Shown here: piece by piece, positions 7,757 through 15,256 of the stretch | Layout: every line of letters starts with the position of its first letter | Numbering within the stretch: position 1 is the first letter of the stretch | Assembly: GCA_021826835.1 (NCBI GenBank) | Contig: JAKAYH010000001.1 | Coordinates: 1-25,526 of the forward strand | Reading direction: 5' to 3' | DNA length: 25,526 nucleotides | DNA from: Thermoplasmata archaeon | GTDB taxonomy: Archaea > Thermoplasmatota > Thermoplasmata > Thermoplasmatales > Thermoplasmataceae | Program-made: the position numbers and the translations under genes | The notes under the pieces: model-generated | The model's input: only the letters and a program-made list of their open reading frames with translations | What the model was told of the DNA's origin: nothing | Database searches by the model: none

Positions 7757-8722
7757 TTGGTTCGGAAATTTTTAGTAGAACAGTATGGTGGCATCTCCGA
7801 TTTCTCTGATGAGGATGTAAAATCCACCATACAATTAAGTGGAAAGGGTTCTTTTACAAAACTTGAGGATGAATTATTCTTAATTGAAACCGATGAAAAA
7901 TGGATCAGAAATTTATCTTTTTTAAAGAGATATTCTAGATACATCTGTTGTTTAAGGGATCTTGAAGAGCTTAATGGAATAACTATCCCAGATGGAAAGT
8001 TCTACGTCAGAATTATAGACATTGAGGGATGCCATGGAACCGAATATGAAAGAGTCGCCGGCCAGTATTTGAGAGGAAAGGGACGTATTTCATTCGAAAA
8101 ACCAGATTTTGTGGTATTCCTCTATCATGCAAATTTTTGGTATGTTGGTGTTCACGAGCTTCATATGAAACCACAAGATCCAAATAGCCGAAGAGCTCCA
8201 ATGAGACCTTATTTTACACCAGTTTCAATGGATCCGAAATATGCATCTTTTCTCATTAATATGGGATATTTTCCCGAGGGAGCAAAACTTCTTGATCCAT
8301 TTTGCGGAAGTTCTGGGATATTAATTGAAGCGGCCTTGAAGGGATATTCAATAACTGGATTCGATGTTGTAAATGAAATGGTTGTTGGCTCTAGAGTTAA
8401 TCTAAGGTTTTTTGGAATCAAGGATTTTGATATCAGAAAACAGGATTTCATCAATTATGAGTCAAGGGAAAAATTCGATGGAATCGTTACTGATTTCCCC
8501 TATGGAAGAAGCTCGAAAATGACTCAGGGAAGAAATGATCTTTACTCGCTGGGTGCTCTTAAAATGAGCGAAATTCTGAATCCTGGATCCAGAGCCTGCA
8601 TTGTTACGGACAATGAACAAAATCTGGATTACTTCAAGGAATATTTTGTGGTGGATAAGATTTTGAGGCAAAGAATCCACAGATCACTCACAAGACATTT
8701 TGTAAGATTAATAAGAAAATAA
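7757..8722 (+). CDS. Trm-G10-like tRNA (guanine-N2) methyltransferase
   Basis: Probable tRNA guanosine-10 N2-(di)methyltransferase of the Trm-G10/Trm11 family, 321 residues. An N-terminal THUMP-containing half (about 1-150; YVRIIDIEG at 83-91) is followed by a Rossmann methyltransferase. SAM motif I is LLDPFCGSSG (178-187), the acidic strand is FDVV (202-205), and the amino-methyltransferase motif IV is TDFPYG (245-250), where most relatives have DPPYG. The start is TTG; it puts FLVEQYGG at the N-terminus as in relatives, and no ATG or GTG is placed better. The gene is 15 nt after rpoL and likely shares its transcript. The DFPY substitution is the one irregular residue. Family confidence is high, position 10 specificity inferred. 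Confidence 0.85.
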   Translation: MVRKFLVEQYGGISDFSDEDVKSTIQLSGKGSFTKLEDELFLIETDEKWIRNLSFLKRYSRYICCLRDLEELNGITIPDGKFYVRIIDIEGCHGTEYERVAGQYLRGKGRISFEKPDFVVFLYHANFWYVGVHELHMKPQDPNSRRAPMRPYFTPVSMDPKYASFLINMGYFPEGAKLLDPFCGSSGILIEAALKGYSITGFDVVNEMVVGSRVNLRFFGIKDFDIRKQDFINYESREKFDGIVTDFPYGRSSKMTQGRNDLYSLGALKMSEILNPGSRACIVTDNEQNLDYFKEYFVVDKILRQRIHRSLTRHFVRLIRK

Positions 8723-8811
8723 AAAACGCCCTAACCTTTATGACTCCAATATTTTTAGCAAATTGACCACAAAAAGAAATATGTCTGATTAGAAACTAAA
8801 AATATGGGCAA
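8723..8811 (+). terminator. Bidirectional T-run terminator region between convergent genes
   Basis: This 89-nt gap separates the methyltransferase gene (+) from the winged-helix gene (minus). A TTTTT run on + is at 8752-8756, and runs that read TTTTT on minus are at 8771-8775 and 8798-8802. Archaeal termination depends mainly on such runs. It is the only convergent junction in the window with room for terminators. Confidence 0.45.
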
Positions 8812-9393
8812 TCAAAGATCAAAAAAACGTTCAACTATATTGATTACGGTTTCTTGGTCAAGTCCATGATCAAGTGCTACTTTCTCAGGATTCAATGTTT
8901 CTATGTATTCCAGAAGTATATCCCTCACGATATTGTCCGATGTTTGCTGTATTACGCTTTGTTTGAGTGTACTAACTATGGAATTCTTTTCTTCAATGAG
9001 TTTACGTCTCGTTTCCATCAAGTTTTCCATTTTTCGTTCAATTTCCATCAATTCTTTTAAGGAATCGGTATCCTTTTCGTTATTTTTCTGCGAACTACTT
9101 AGTTCATACTTTCTAATATCTATGAAAGATGGAGCATAATCTATTATCACGCTGGAAAATCCGGTTGGGATATAGATCTTTCGTGGAGGACCCAGACTGT
9201 TCTGATTTTGTTCAGCCAGAAATATAAGATTTGCCTTTTGTAGAACCTCAAGCTGCTTGTTAATCGCCTGCTGAGAAACCCCTAAGCTCTTACTGATCTC
9301 CAAAGCATAAGAAGATTCCAGGAGAAGCCTCCTGAGAATGGCTCTCCTGGTACTGTTTTCCAGAACCCCCAGGATATCATCTATGTCTGTCAT
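8812..9393 (-). CDS. Winged-helix transcription regulator co-transcribed with hsp20
   Basis: An ArsR-like winged-helix DNA-binding protein, 193 residues. The N-terminal part shows LENSTRRAILRRLLLESS, then the recognition region ALEISKSLGVSQQAINKQLEVLQKANLI (30-57) and a wing with GPPRKIYIPT (68-77). Residues about 108-150 are strongly charged and heptad-like (LKELMEIERKMENLMETRR), a likely dimerising coiled coil. The C-terminus (151-193) is an unassigned helical region. No metal-binding cysteines are seen, so metal sensing is unlikely. Its ATG is 1 nt after the hsp20 stop, so it is the second gene of that operon. By analogy with Pyrococcus Phr, a winged-helix repressor of hsp20, it may repress its own operon through the palindrome at 9962-9982; this is inference. 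Confidence 0.85.
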   Translation of the reverse strand: MTDIDDILGVLENSTRRAILRRLLLESSYALEISKSLGVSQQAINKQLEVLQKANLIFLAEQNQNSLGPPRKIYIPTGFSSVIIDYAPSFIDIRKYELSSSQKNNEKDTDSLKELMEIERKMENLMETRRKLIEEKNSIVSTLKQSVIQQTSDNIVRDILLEYIETLNPEKVALDHGLDQETVINIVERFFDL

Positions 9394-9394
9394 C

Positions 9395-9949
9395 TTACTC
9401 TATCTTTACCGACTTTCCACTATCTTTCTTACCTCTTGCCAGGTCAATAGTTAAGTCCAATATCCCGTTTGAGAATTTTGCTTTGGCAGTTTCCGGTTTG
9501 ATGGCTTCTCTCATTTCAATGCTCTTATAGTATTTCCTCTGAGGATTTTGAACATTTATCGAAATATTTTCCTCTGAAACCTTCAGATCTATGTCTTCCT
9601 TAGATACTCCGGGAAGTTCAAACGTAACATAGACGTGTTGATCATCGTAATTGATATCTGTCAACGGCTCCCTCGCCACTGAGTCAGATTGTGATCCAAT
9701 TGCCTGTCTTGTGGGTACGTTTCCGAATTCCTGGAAATCGGGTTTACCGTCAGGGCCAATTTTATACGTGAAACCATATATGAATGGACCATACTGACCT
9801 ACCTGATTTGTTTCAGATTCCTTTAACATCCTTTCCATCATCCTTCTGAATCTTTCATTTATTCTTTCAAAGTCAAACCCAAAGTCGTCAAACATTGAGT
9901 CAAATATATCATCGTCCCAGTCATCATCTCTCTTTTTTCTAATTACCAT
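9395..9949 (-). CDS. hsp20: Small heat shock protein, Hsp20/alpha-crystallin family
   Basis: ATP-independent holdase chaperone that binds unfolding proteins as large oligomers. The ATG at 9949 is preferred to an in-frame GTG at 9958, because that GTG is part of the GAGGTG Shine-Dalgarno site 6 nt before the ATG; the product is then 184 residues. The N-terminal arm is unusually acidic (DDDWDDDIFDSMFDD) followed by a helical segment with FERINERFRRMMERML. The alpha-crystallin domain runs from about 94 to 172, with FELPGVSKEDI (110-120) and NGILDLTI (161-168; GVL-type motif). The C-terminal VKI (181-183) is the I/V-x-I tail that docks onto a neighbouring subunit. It is the first gene of the operon with the winged-helix regulator and has a TATA box and a palindromic candidate operator. 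Confidence 0.95.
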   Translation of the reverse strand: MVIRKKRDDDWDDDIFDSMFDDFGFDFERINERFRRMMERMLKESETNQVGQYGPFIYGFTYKIGPDGKPDFQEFGNVPTRQAIGSQSDSVAREPLTDINYDDQHVYVTFELPGVSKEDIDLKVSEENISINVQNPQRKYYKSIEMREAIKPETAKAKFSNGILDLTIDLARGKKDSGKSVKIE

Positions 9950-9955
9950 TTCATA

Positions 9956-9961
9956 CACCTC
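9956..9961 (-). promoter_or_regulatory. Shine-Dalgarno site that decides the hsp20 start
   Basis: Minus-strand GAGGTG, 6 nt before the ATG at 9949. An upstream in-frame GTG is embedded in it, so that GTG is most likely not the start. Confidence 0.7.
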
Positions 9962-9982
9962 TTGTCAACCAATTGTTGACAA
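9962..9982. promoter_or_regulatory. Perfect 8-5-8 palindrome, candidate operator of the hsp20 operon
   Basis: TTGTCAAC, a 5-nt spacer CAATT, then GTTGACAA: the arms are exact reverse complements. The palindrome lies 13 nt before the hsp20 ATG and about 20-40 nt downstream of the TATA box centre, so it covers the predicted transcription start near 9978 and adjoins the Shine-Dalgarno site. Binding here would block polymerase recruitment or escape. The likely ligand is the winged-helix protein of the same operon (inference). Confidence 0.6.
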
Positions 9983-10000
9983 CTTGTTATTACTAATAAG

Positions 10001-10008
10001 TATAAAAA
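10001..10008 (-). promoter_or_regulatory. TATA box of the hsp20 operon
   Basis: On the minus strand the sequence is TTTTTATA, centred near 10004. A start about 26 nt downstream would be near 9978, giving a 5' leader of about 29 nt that contains the GAGGTG site. This fits the presence of a Shine-Dalgarno site here, unlike the probable leaderless genes of the window. Confidence 0.55.
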
Positions 10009-10150
10009 TGTTTTGATGACACGGTTGGAAACAAAGAACAATGATTCTTTCCAAATTTAAAAATGGATAAATGTAACACAAAAATACATACACAGCCTTT
10101 GGGAATATGTTAAATTGAATGTGTTAGTAAATTAAAGCAGAGATGGAAAA

Positions 10151-11713
10151 CTACACTATTCTTGGAACTATTATTTCAAGCATTAACATGAAGAAGACAA
10201 GGAAAGAGACGAGTGACAGAACTTTAGCTATGTTCTCTTCCTTCTTGAAGTAAGAGAGACCTTTGTGCCTTCCTGCAATAATCAACGTGTCCCTGAAAAA
10301 TTGTGCTCCGTCAAAAATGGCCAGTGGAAGCGCATTTGTTATGGCAAGGAGTATGTTTACCCAATAAAACCAATAAACTAGGTTAACCATTGGCCAAAAA
10401 ATAGTACCTCCGAGTGGAACCGTGAATAATGCTGTGAATGATGAAGGGATTGGACTCAAACCCTCTAAAGGAAGCGCAATGGTCTGTATTATTCCCGTAA
10501 ATCCTCCTGTGTATGCAGTGCTTCCAAAAACAATTGACTTTAAGTAATAAATTGGCACAAGGCCCATACCTGCATATGTAGTCGTGACGCCAATGAAACT
10601 TTCATTCTTCTGAGTTGAATTTGCCAGAGTTGGGTAATATTCCTCGTAAAAGCTATATGCGGATACCGTTTTAAGGTGAGATGTATGCATAGTTCCTATG
10701 AAATTCCCCCCGGAAAAATTGAAACTTTCTGTGACAATAGTTACATTTGCCCCCGGTTTTATGGCGTTCAGGACATTATTGATTACTACTTCATTGTATG
10801 CCGTGCTGTTATCTATGGAAATTATGAAACTGCCAGAGCTTATGCCAGCCTTTTGAGCGGGAAAGTTCTTGATGAGAGAATCAATTTCAACGCCCGCAGG
10901 TGCCATATAATTGTGATATCCATGGCCATTGTATACGGTCATATTATATTCTTTTCCTGGTTGAAGATAGGCTGAAGTAGTGAGATTGTTGACTGAATTT
11001 CCTGAAACATTTCCAAATGAGATCAATTCTTGCCCGCTTATATTCAAATTCTTCATTGAGGAATTTCCTACAATTTCATCTATATATGAACCGGGTATAG
11101 TCTGAACTGCCGCATGGGACAGAACTAAGGATGCTATTAAAAAAGCGAATATCGCTATAACAAGATTCACCGCTATTCCGGCTGCGACGATTCTTCTTCT
11201 AACAACAGGGTCAGCCTCTGTGATTTCTTTCTCATCTGGTTCTACAAAGGCTCCGATCGGAACGATAAAGAACATAACTCCAACAGAATTCACCTTGATA
11301 CCATGTTTCCTTGCGACAATGCCATGGAACATTTCATGGATTACCATGGAAAATGCAAAAGCTACAAGGCCATAGGTAATTGGTATATCGGGGTTTATTC
11401 CTGGAAGTGCCAAGTATTCATTAAGGGGTACAACAGCATGGACCGTAAATGAGAGTGCTGTTCCGTATACCAACAATGCCAGACCGGATATCAAAAGAAA
11501 ATAAACAAGAACGATTGAAAACCTGGAAAATAATTTAGATTGGGAGAGGCTGGCAAGTTTATCTAAAATGCGCCTATTTTTAGTTACTTTAACAAGTAGT
11601 ATAACACCTCCAAGCGTTTGGAAGTGTTTGCTGGATTTTATATATGGTCGAGCCAGAACCATACCAATTATCCATAAAATTATGACCAGAATTGCAATTT
11701 CGATATACGACAT
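10151..11713 (-). CDS. Site-2-protease-like M50 membrane metallopeptidase with internal PDZ domain
   Basis: Intramembrane zinc protease of the M50 (S2P/RseP) type, 520 residues. Hydrophobic segments are near 4-22, 64-90, 112-132, 145-158, 174-198, 385-460 and 490-518. The zinc motif HEMFH (126-130) lies in a membrane helix, and the third ligand is in NALPLAIFDGAQ (Asn460 to Asp468), which has DGA where DGG is usual. Residues about 200-380 form an external insert with a PDZ-like part (about 272-330: APAGVEIDSLIKNFPAQKAGISSG). This insert holds ten N-x-S/T sequons between Asn217 and Asn370, and no clear ones lie outside it, so it is probably outside the cell and glycosylated. Its substrate is unknown; membrane-protein or regulator cleavage is the family role. 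It is divergent from the FBP aldolase/phosphatase gene. Confidence 0.88.
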   Translation of the reverse strand: MSYIEIAILVIILWIIGMVLARPYIKSSKHFQTLGGVILLVKVTKNRRILDKLASLSQSKLFSRFSIVLVYFLLISGLALLVYGTALSFTVHAVVPLNEYLALPGINPDIPITYGLVAFAFSMVIHEMFHGIVARKHGIKVNSVGVMFFIVPIGAFVEPDEKEITEADPVVRRRIVAAGIAVNLVIAIFAFLIASLVLSHAAVQTIPGSYIDEIVGNSSMKNLNISGQELISFGNVSGNSVNNLTTSAYLQPGKEYNMTVYNGHGYHNYMAPAGVEIDSLIKNFPAQKAGISSGSFIISIDNSTAYNEVVINNVLNAIKPGANVTIVTESFNFSGGNFIGTMHTSHLKTVSAYSFYEEYYPTLANSTQKNESFIGVTTTYAGMGLVPIYYLKSIVFGSTAYTGGFTGIIQTIALPLEGLSPIPSSFTALFTVPLGGTIFWPMVNLVYWFYWVNILLAITNALPLAIFDGAQFFRDTLIIAGRHKGLSYFKKEENIAKVLSLVSFLVFFMLMLEIIVPRIV

Positions 11714-11816
11714 TATTGATCCATTCCCTTAATGGCATGGGAATCAGTATTAAATTACTTTTCATAAAAATAGATGATGTTTCAATTTCACTTCATGCTT
11801 TTACGTTCCGAACCCT

Positions 11817-11826
11817 TTTAATATAT
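11817..11826 (+). promoter_or_regulatory. Candidate TATA box of fbp
   Basis: TTTAATATAT is centred 22-25 nt before the two possible ATGs of fbp. It lies in the 129-nt divergent spacer shared with the M50 peptidase gene. No Shine-Dalgarno match is seen before fbp. Confidence 0.45.
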
Positions 11827-11842
11827 CTTCCGCATTGATCTA

Positions 11843-13003
11843 ATGATGAAGACCACACTGAGTCATATAAAAGCGGATATAGGAAGTTTACCGGGGCATA
11901 CAACGGTGCACCCAGATGTAGAAAACACTGTAAAGAAGCATATAAATGAGCACGGGAATGGTATAATTTGGGATAGCTTTGTCAGCCATATTGGTGATGA
12001 TATTCAGATTACAATGGTTCATGGCAATGGTGTAAATTCATCAGAAGTACACAAGCTTGCCTGGGATGCATTCAAGGCCGGAACCGAAGTAGCGAAAAAT
12101 TTGGGACTGTATGGAGCTGGACAGGATCTCCTGAAGGATTCTTTTTCAGGAAACATAAAAGGAATGGGTCCCGGAATAGCAGAAATGGAGATTACTCCAA
12201 GAAAAAGTGAACCTTTTATAGTTTTCATGATGGACAAAACTGAACCGGGAGCATTCAATTACCCTATTTTCAAGATTTTTGCCGATCCTTTCAACACACC
12301 AGGGCTTGTTATAGATAATAACATGCATTCAGGCTTCAGGTTTGAGATATGGGATATTGTTAAAGCAAAATCAATATTCCTGGATGCACCTGAGGAAATG
12401 TACGATATCATTTCCCTTATAGGTACGAAGGGCAGATATGTAATCAAAAGAGTGTTTACGAAAGAGAATCATGAAAAGCTGCCTAATGAAAATGTTGCTG
12501 TGATCACCACAGATAAACTGTCATTCATAGCAGGGGAATATGTAGGAAAAGATGATCCTGCCGGGATTGTAAGGATACAATCCGGATTGCCTGCCTCTGG
12601 AGAGGTTATGGAGGCTTTTACCCACCCATATCTTGTATCGGGATGGATGAGAGGTTCTTTCAATGGACCACTGATGCCAGTTGGAATGAATCATTCAAAG
12701 ATGGTAAGGTTTGATGGTCCGCCAAAGGTTGTAGGACTTGGATTTGTCTACAAGGACAAGAAGTTGGTTGGACCTGTAGATATGTTTGATGATCCTGCAT
12801 ACGATAACACCCGGGCTAAGGCCAACGATATAGCTGATTATATTAGAAGAATGGGGCCCTTCGAACCTCACCGTCTTCCAGAGGAGGATATGGAATATAC
12901 AACCCTTCCGAAAGTACTTGAAAAACTCGGAGGAAGATTTAAACCTATAGAAGGCCAGGAGAAGAAAGGCAAAATCCACGAATCTACCCTTGACATGGAT
13001 TAA
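11843..13003 (+). CDS. fbp: Fructose-1,6-bisphosphate aldolase/phosphatase (archaeal bifunctional, class V FBPase)
   Basis: Gluconeogenic enzyme that condenses triose phosphates to fructose 1,6-bisphosphate and dephosphorylates it in one active site. The 386-residue sequence carries the metal and phosphate ligands: Asp12 and His19 in ADIGSLPGH, Asp52-Asp53 in HIGDDIQ, Gln94 in YGAGQDL, Asp131-Lys132 in MMDKTEPGAF. The aldolase residues Tyr233 and Lys236 (Schiff base) occur in EYVGKDDPAG with the 3-residue spacing known from the Thermoproteus enzyme (Tyr229/Lys232). Two ATGs (11843, 11846) are adjacent; the second matches the usual MKTT-type start. A TATA-like TTTAATATAT at 11817-11826 is 22-25 nt upstream, so the message may be leaderless. 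The dCMP deaminase gene follows after 3 nt. Confidence 0.95.
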   Translation: MMKTTLSHIKADIGSLPGHTTVHPDVENTVKKHINEHGNGIIWDSFVSHIGDDIQITMVHGNGVNSSEVHKLAWDAFKAGTEVAKNLGLYGAGQDLLKDSFSGNIKGMGPGIAEMEITPRKSEPFIVFMMDKTEPGAFNYPIFKIFADPFNTPGLVIDNNMHSGFRFEIWDIVKAKSIFLDAPEEMYDIISLIGTKGRYVIKRVFTKENHEKLPNENVAVITTDKLSFIAGEYVGKDDPAGIVRIQSGLPASGEVMEAFTHPYLVSGWMRGSFNGPLMPVGMNHSKMVRFDGPPKVVGLGFVYKDKKLVGPVDMFDDPAYDNTRAKANDIADYIRRMGPFEPHRLPEEDMEYTTLPKVLEKLGGRFKPIEGQEKKGKIHESTLDMD

Positions 13004-13006
13004 GAG

Positions 13007-13507
13007 ATGAGTCAACAACCTACATGGGATCAGTATTTCATGGGGATGGCCCATCTGGCCTCCCTGAGATCCAATTGCGTGAGAAGAAGTGTTGGGGCAG
13101 TTATAGTTAAAGATAAGAATGTTCTTGCAACTGGCTACAACGGACCCCCGAGTGGTGCTCAACACTGCGATGTTGTAAGCTGTATAAGAATCGATATGAA
13201 CATCCCATCGGGAGAAAGACACGAACTATGCAGAGGTCTCCATGCAGAGCAGAACGCCATAATTCAAGCTGCAGTTCACGGAGTAAGTATTAAGGATTCG
13301 GTTATATATACTACAACTCATCCCTGCGTTGTTTGTGCTAAGATGATCATAAATGCTCAAATACGTGAAATCATTTATGCTGATGGTTACCCTGATGAGC
13401 TGTCGCAACTGATGCTTCTTGAGAGCACTGTTAAGACAAGAGAGTTCAAGATGACGAGAGAAGATCTGATTGAACTGCTTAAGATCAGGTCAGACCTTAG
13501 GCAGTGA
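13007..13507 (+). CDS. Deoxycytidylate (dCMP) deaminase family protein
   Basis: Zinc-dependent deaminase that most likely converts dCMP to dUMP, feeding thymidylate synthesis. The 166-residue protein has the full catalytic set: His79-Ala-Glu81 in HAEQNAI and Cys107/Cys110 in [10 protein letters not shown]. Its N-terminal half has [11 protein letters not shown] and GYNGPPSG, typical of dCMP deaminase (ComEB type), plus extra Cys/His residues (Cys54, Cys59, His71, Cys75) that form a second, structural zinc site in that family. It starts 3 nt after fbp and is followed by the DedA gene after a few bases, so the three are probably one transcript. A tRNA or other cytidine deaminase is less likely, given the family features. 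Confidence 0.92.
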   Translation: MSQQPTWDQYFMGMAHLASLRSNCVRRSVGAVIVKDKNVLATGYNGPPSGAQHCDVVSCIRIDMNIPSGERHELCRGLHAEQNAIIQAAVHGVSIKDSVIYTTTHPCVVCAKMIINAQIREIIYADGYPDELSQLMLLESTVKTREFKMTREDLIELLKIRSDLRQ

Positions 13508-13513
13508 TGATTG

Positions 13514-14185
13514 ATGAGTTCAATAATAACCGGTTTAATCGAATACATAGTGAATTTGGTCATATATGTTATAAGGGTCTCCAATTACCCGGGAATCTTT
13601 TTTCTGATGTTTCTTGAAGGATTGCTATTGCCAATTCCCTCTGAGGTGGTAATGGCTTTTGCGGGATACCTTTCCCTTACGGGTCAGTTGCCAAATTACT
13701 TTGGTATTCCGGCCGTAATATTGGCGGTTCTAGCAGGAAGCGTCGGAAACGCAGTTGGAGCCACTGCTGCATATGCAATCGGTTACTATGGTGGCAGACC
13801 AGCAATATTAAAGTTCGGGAAATACGTAAAACTTGACCAGAACTCTCTGGACAAAACCGAACAATGGTTCAACAAATATGGAGAAGTTTCAGTATTCTTC
13901 ACGAGGCTTGTCCCTGTTTTTAGAACGTTTATATCCATACCGGCGGGTTTGGCAGAAATGAATTTTAAAAAATTCATAATACTTACCTTTGGAGGAACCT
14001 TGATCTGGGATTCAGTTCTGATATATCTCGGTTTTGTACTTGGGAGCAAGTGGGAAGCAATTCTAGGGGCCTTTAACGACTATTCTTACCTAGCAATAGC
14101 AGCTGCAATTATAGTGCTGATTTATGTCTATCGCAAGCTTTCAGTTAGGGCGTCAAACGGAAAAGTGAATAAACAACGATCCTAA
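13514..14185 (+). CDS. DedA/SNARE-associated (VTT) family membrane protein
   Basis: Integral membrane protein of the DedA family, whose members act as phospholipid carriers/scramblases and help maintain membrane physiology. The product has 223 residues from the ATG at 13514; an in-frame TTG at 13511 gives one more. Motifs: EGLLLPIPSEVVMAFAGYL, glycine-rich GSVGNAVGATAAYAIGYYGG, the re-entrant loop FFTRLVPVFRTFISIPAGLAEM with the conserved F-x-R-x-x-P-x-x-R pattern, and a last membrane helix (LAIAAAIIVLIYVY) with a basic tail. It lies 6 nt after the dCMP deaminase stop. A poly-T run at 14237-14242 may end the transcript. No functional link to its neighbours is evident. Confidence 0.9.
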   Translation: MSSIITGLIEYIVNLVIYVIRVSNYPGIFFLMFLEGLLLPIPSEVVMAFAGYLSLTGQLPNYFGIPAVILAVLAGSVGNAVGATAAYAIGYYGGRPAILKFGKYVKLDQNSLDKTEQWFNKYGEVSVFFTRLVPVFRTFISIPAGLAEMNFKKFIILTFGGTLIWDSVLIYLGFVLGSKWEAILGAFNDYSYLAIAAAIIVLIYVYRKLSVRASNGKVNKQRS

Positions 14186-14236
14186 CCCATTGGATAAGAA
14201 CAATGGTATAACACAGTCAATATTTACCAAAGTTTA

Positions 14237-14242
14237 TTTTTT
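14237..14242 (+). terminator. Candidate T-run terminator after the DedA gene
   Basis: A TTTTTT run lies about 50 nt after the DedA stop and before the eL40 promoter. Such runs are enough for archaeal RNA polymerase termination. Confidence 0.35.
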
Positions 14243-14272
14243 CATTAAATTTCTTCACTTACTTAGAAAGAA

Positions 14273-14279
14273 TTTATAT
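14273..14279 (+). promoter_or_regulatory. Candidate TATA box of rpl40e
   Basis: TTTATAT is centred about 36 nt before the eL40 ATG, which would leave a short leader of roughly 10 nt with a weak AAGGTTAG Shine-Dalgarno-like stretch. Confidence 0.4.
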
Positions 14280-14311
14280 CTTTCAATTAATAGGGTACCA
14301 AGGTTAGATAA

Positions 14312-14461
14312 ATGCCATTTGCAGAATCAATAGAAAGGAGATTAAATAAAAAAATCTGTATGAGATGTGACGCAAGAAACTCGGTTAAAGCCACAAGATG
14401 CAGAAAATGCGGCTATACAGGACTTAGAATGAAGGCGAAAGAAAGGCGCGGTGGCCAGTGA
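14312..14461 (+). CDS. rpl40e: Large ribosomal subunit protein eL40
   Basis: A 49-residue zinc-ribbon ribosomal protein, found in archaea and, fused to ubiquitin, in eukaryotes; archaea have the unfused form seen here. The zinc ligands are Cys16, Cys19, Cys30 and Cys33 in CMRC and CRKC, followed by [13 protein letters not shown], a strongly conserved basic tail. It begins [19 protein letters not shown], typical for the family. It is too short to stand out in a size-filtered gene list but is certain by sequence. The purQ gene starts 6 nt after its stop, so both are probably on one message. Confidence 0.95.
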   Translation: MPFAESIERRLNKKICMRCDARNSVKATRCRKCGYTGLRMKAKERRGGQ

Positions 14462-14467
14462 TATTGA

Positions 14468-15256
14468 GTGGATAGTAAACCTCTGAAAGCAGGAATACTC
14501 AGGATGGAGGGCACAAACAATGATTCAGAGGCTTTCCGTTCATTTGATGAGGCAGGGTTTGAACCACATTATATTCATATTTGGGAGATAGAACATTCAC
14601 GAGTAAGCCTTGAGGATTTTAATGTGCTGTTCATACCAGGGGGTTTCTCAGCAGGCGATTATGTAAGAGCTGGTGCTATTTTTGCCGCGAGATTGAAAAA
14701 TTCATCGGCAAAACTTTTAAAAAAAATGGTTGAAGAAGGTACACCAATTATTGGTCCATGTAACGGCTTCCAGGTCTTAACAGAGACTGGCATTATTGGG
14801 TCAACTTATGGAAAAAGGGATATTGCTCTTGATGTCAATAAAAGTGGGAAGTTTGAATGCAGAACTGTCTTCATAAAATATACAGGTAAGAGTGAATTAT
14901 TTGATGGAATATTGGACAGAAATGCAATCTTTGAAATTCCTGTAGCCCACAAGGAAGGGAACATAAGATTCTTAGATAATACGGTTATGGAAAAAATACT
15001 GGACGAGAAAAGAAATCTTTTTACTTATGTAGGTCCAGAGGGGGGCCCAGCCGAATACCCCTGGAATCCAAATGGATCTGTGCACGACATAGCGGGGATT
15101 TCTGGAGAATATGCTAACGTGATAGGTTTAATGCCACATCCTGAAAGAATTTATTATGGATATCAGCTGTCTACAGATGGACGAAGAAAGAATATGAAGC
15201 CTTTTGGTGAAATATTTTTTACTGCACTAAAAAAGTTCGTTGAAAGAAAAAATTAG
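14468..15256 (+). CDS. purQ: Phosphoribosylformylglycinamidine synthase, glutaminase subunit
   Basis: PurQ releases ammonia from glutamine for PurL in purine synthesis (FGAR to FGAM). The 262-residue class I glutamine amidotransferase has the nucleophile Cys98 in GPCNGFQ and the His-Glu pair in MPHPER (His224, Glu226). The N-terminal KAGILRMEGTNNDSEA and the GGFSAGDYVRAGA motif are typical of PurQ. The start is GTG, with GGTGG about 10 nt upstream inside the end of the eL40 gene. It lies 6 nt after eL40 and ends in a 4-nt overlap with the convergent UPF0200 gene. PurL and PurS are not in the window. Confidence 0.95.
   Translation: MDSKPLKAGILRMEGTNNDSEAFRSFDEAGFEPHYIHIWEIEHSRVSLEDFNVLFIPGGFSAGDYVRAGAIFAARLKNSSAKLLKKMVEEGTPIIGPCNGFQVLTETGIIGSTYGKRDIALDVNKSGKFECRTVFIKYTGKSELFDGILDRNAIFEIPVAHKEGNIRFLDNTVMEKILDEKRNLFTYVGPEGGPAEYPWNPNGSVHDIAGISGEYANVIGLMPHPERIYYGYQLSTDGRRKNMKPFGEIFFTALKKFVERKN

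Noticed and set aside
9950..9958. GTG start for hsp20 at 9958
   Set aside because: That GTG is inside the GAGGTG Shine-Dalgarno site of the ATG at 9949.
10074..10126. Inverted repeat TAACACA...TGTGTTA between hsp20 and the M50 gene
   Set aside because: Seven-base arms 39 nt apart in AT-rich DNA are expected by chance, and the position fits neither an operator nor a compact terminator hairpin.
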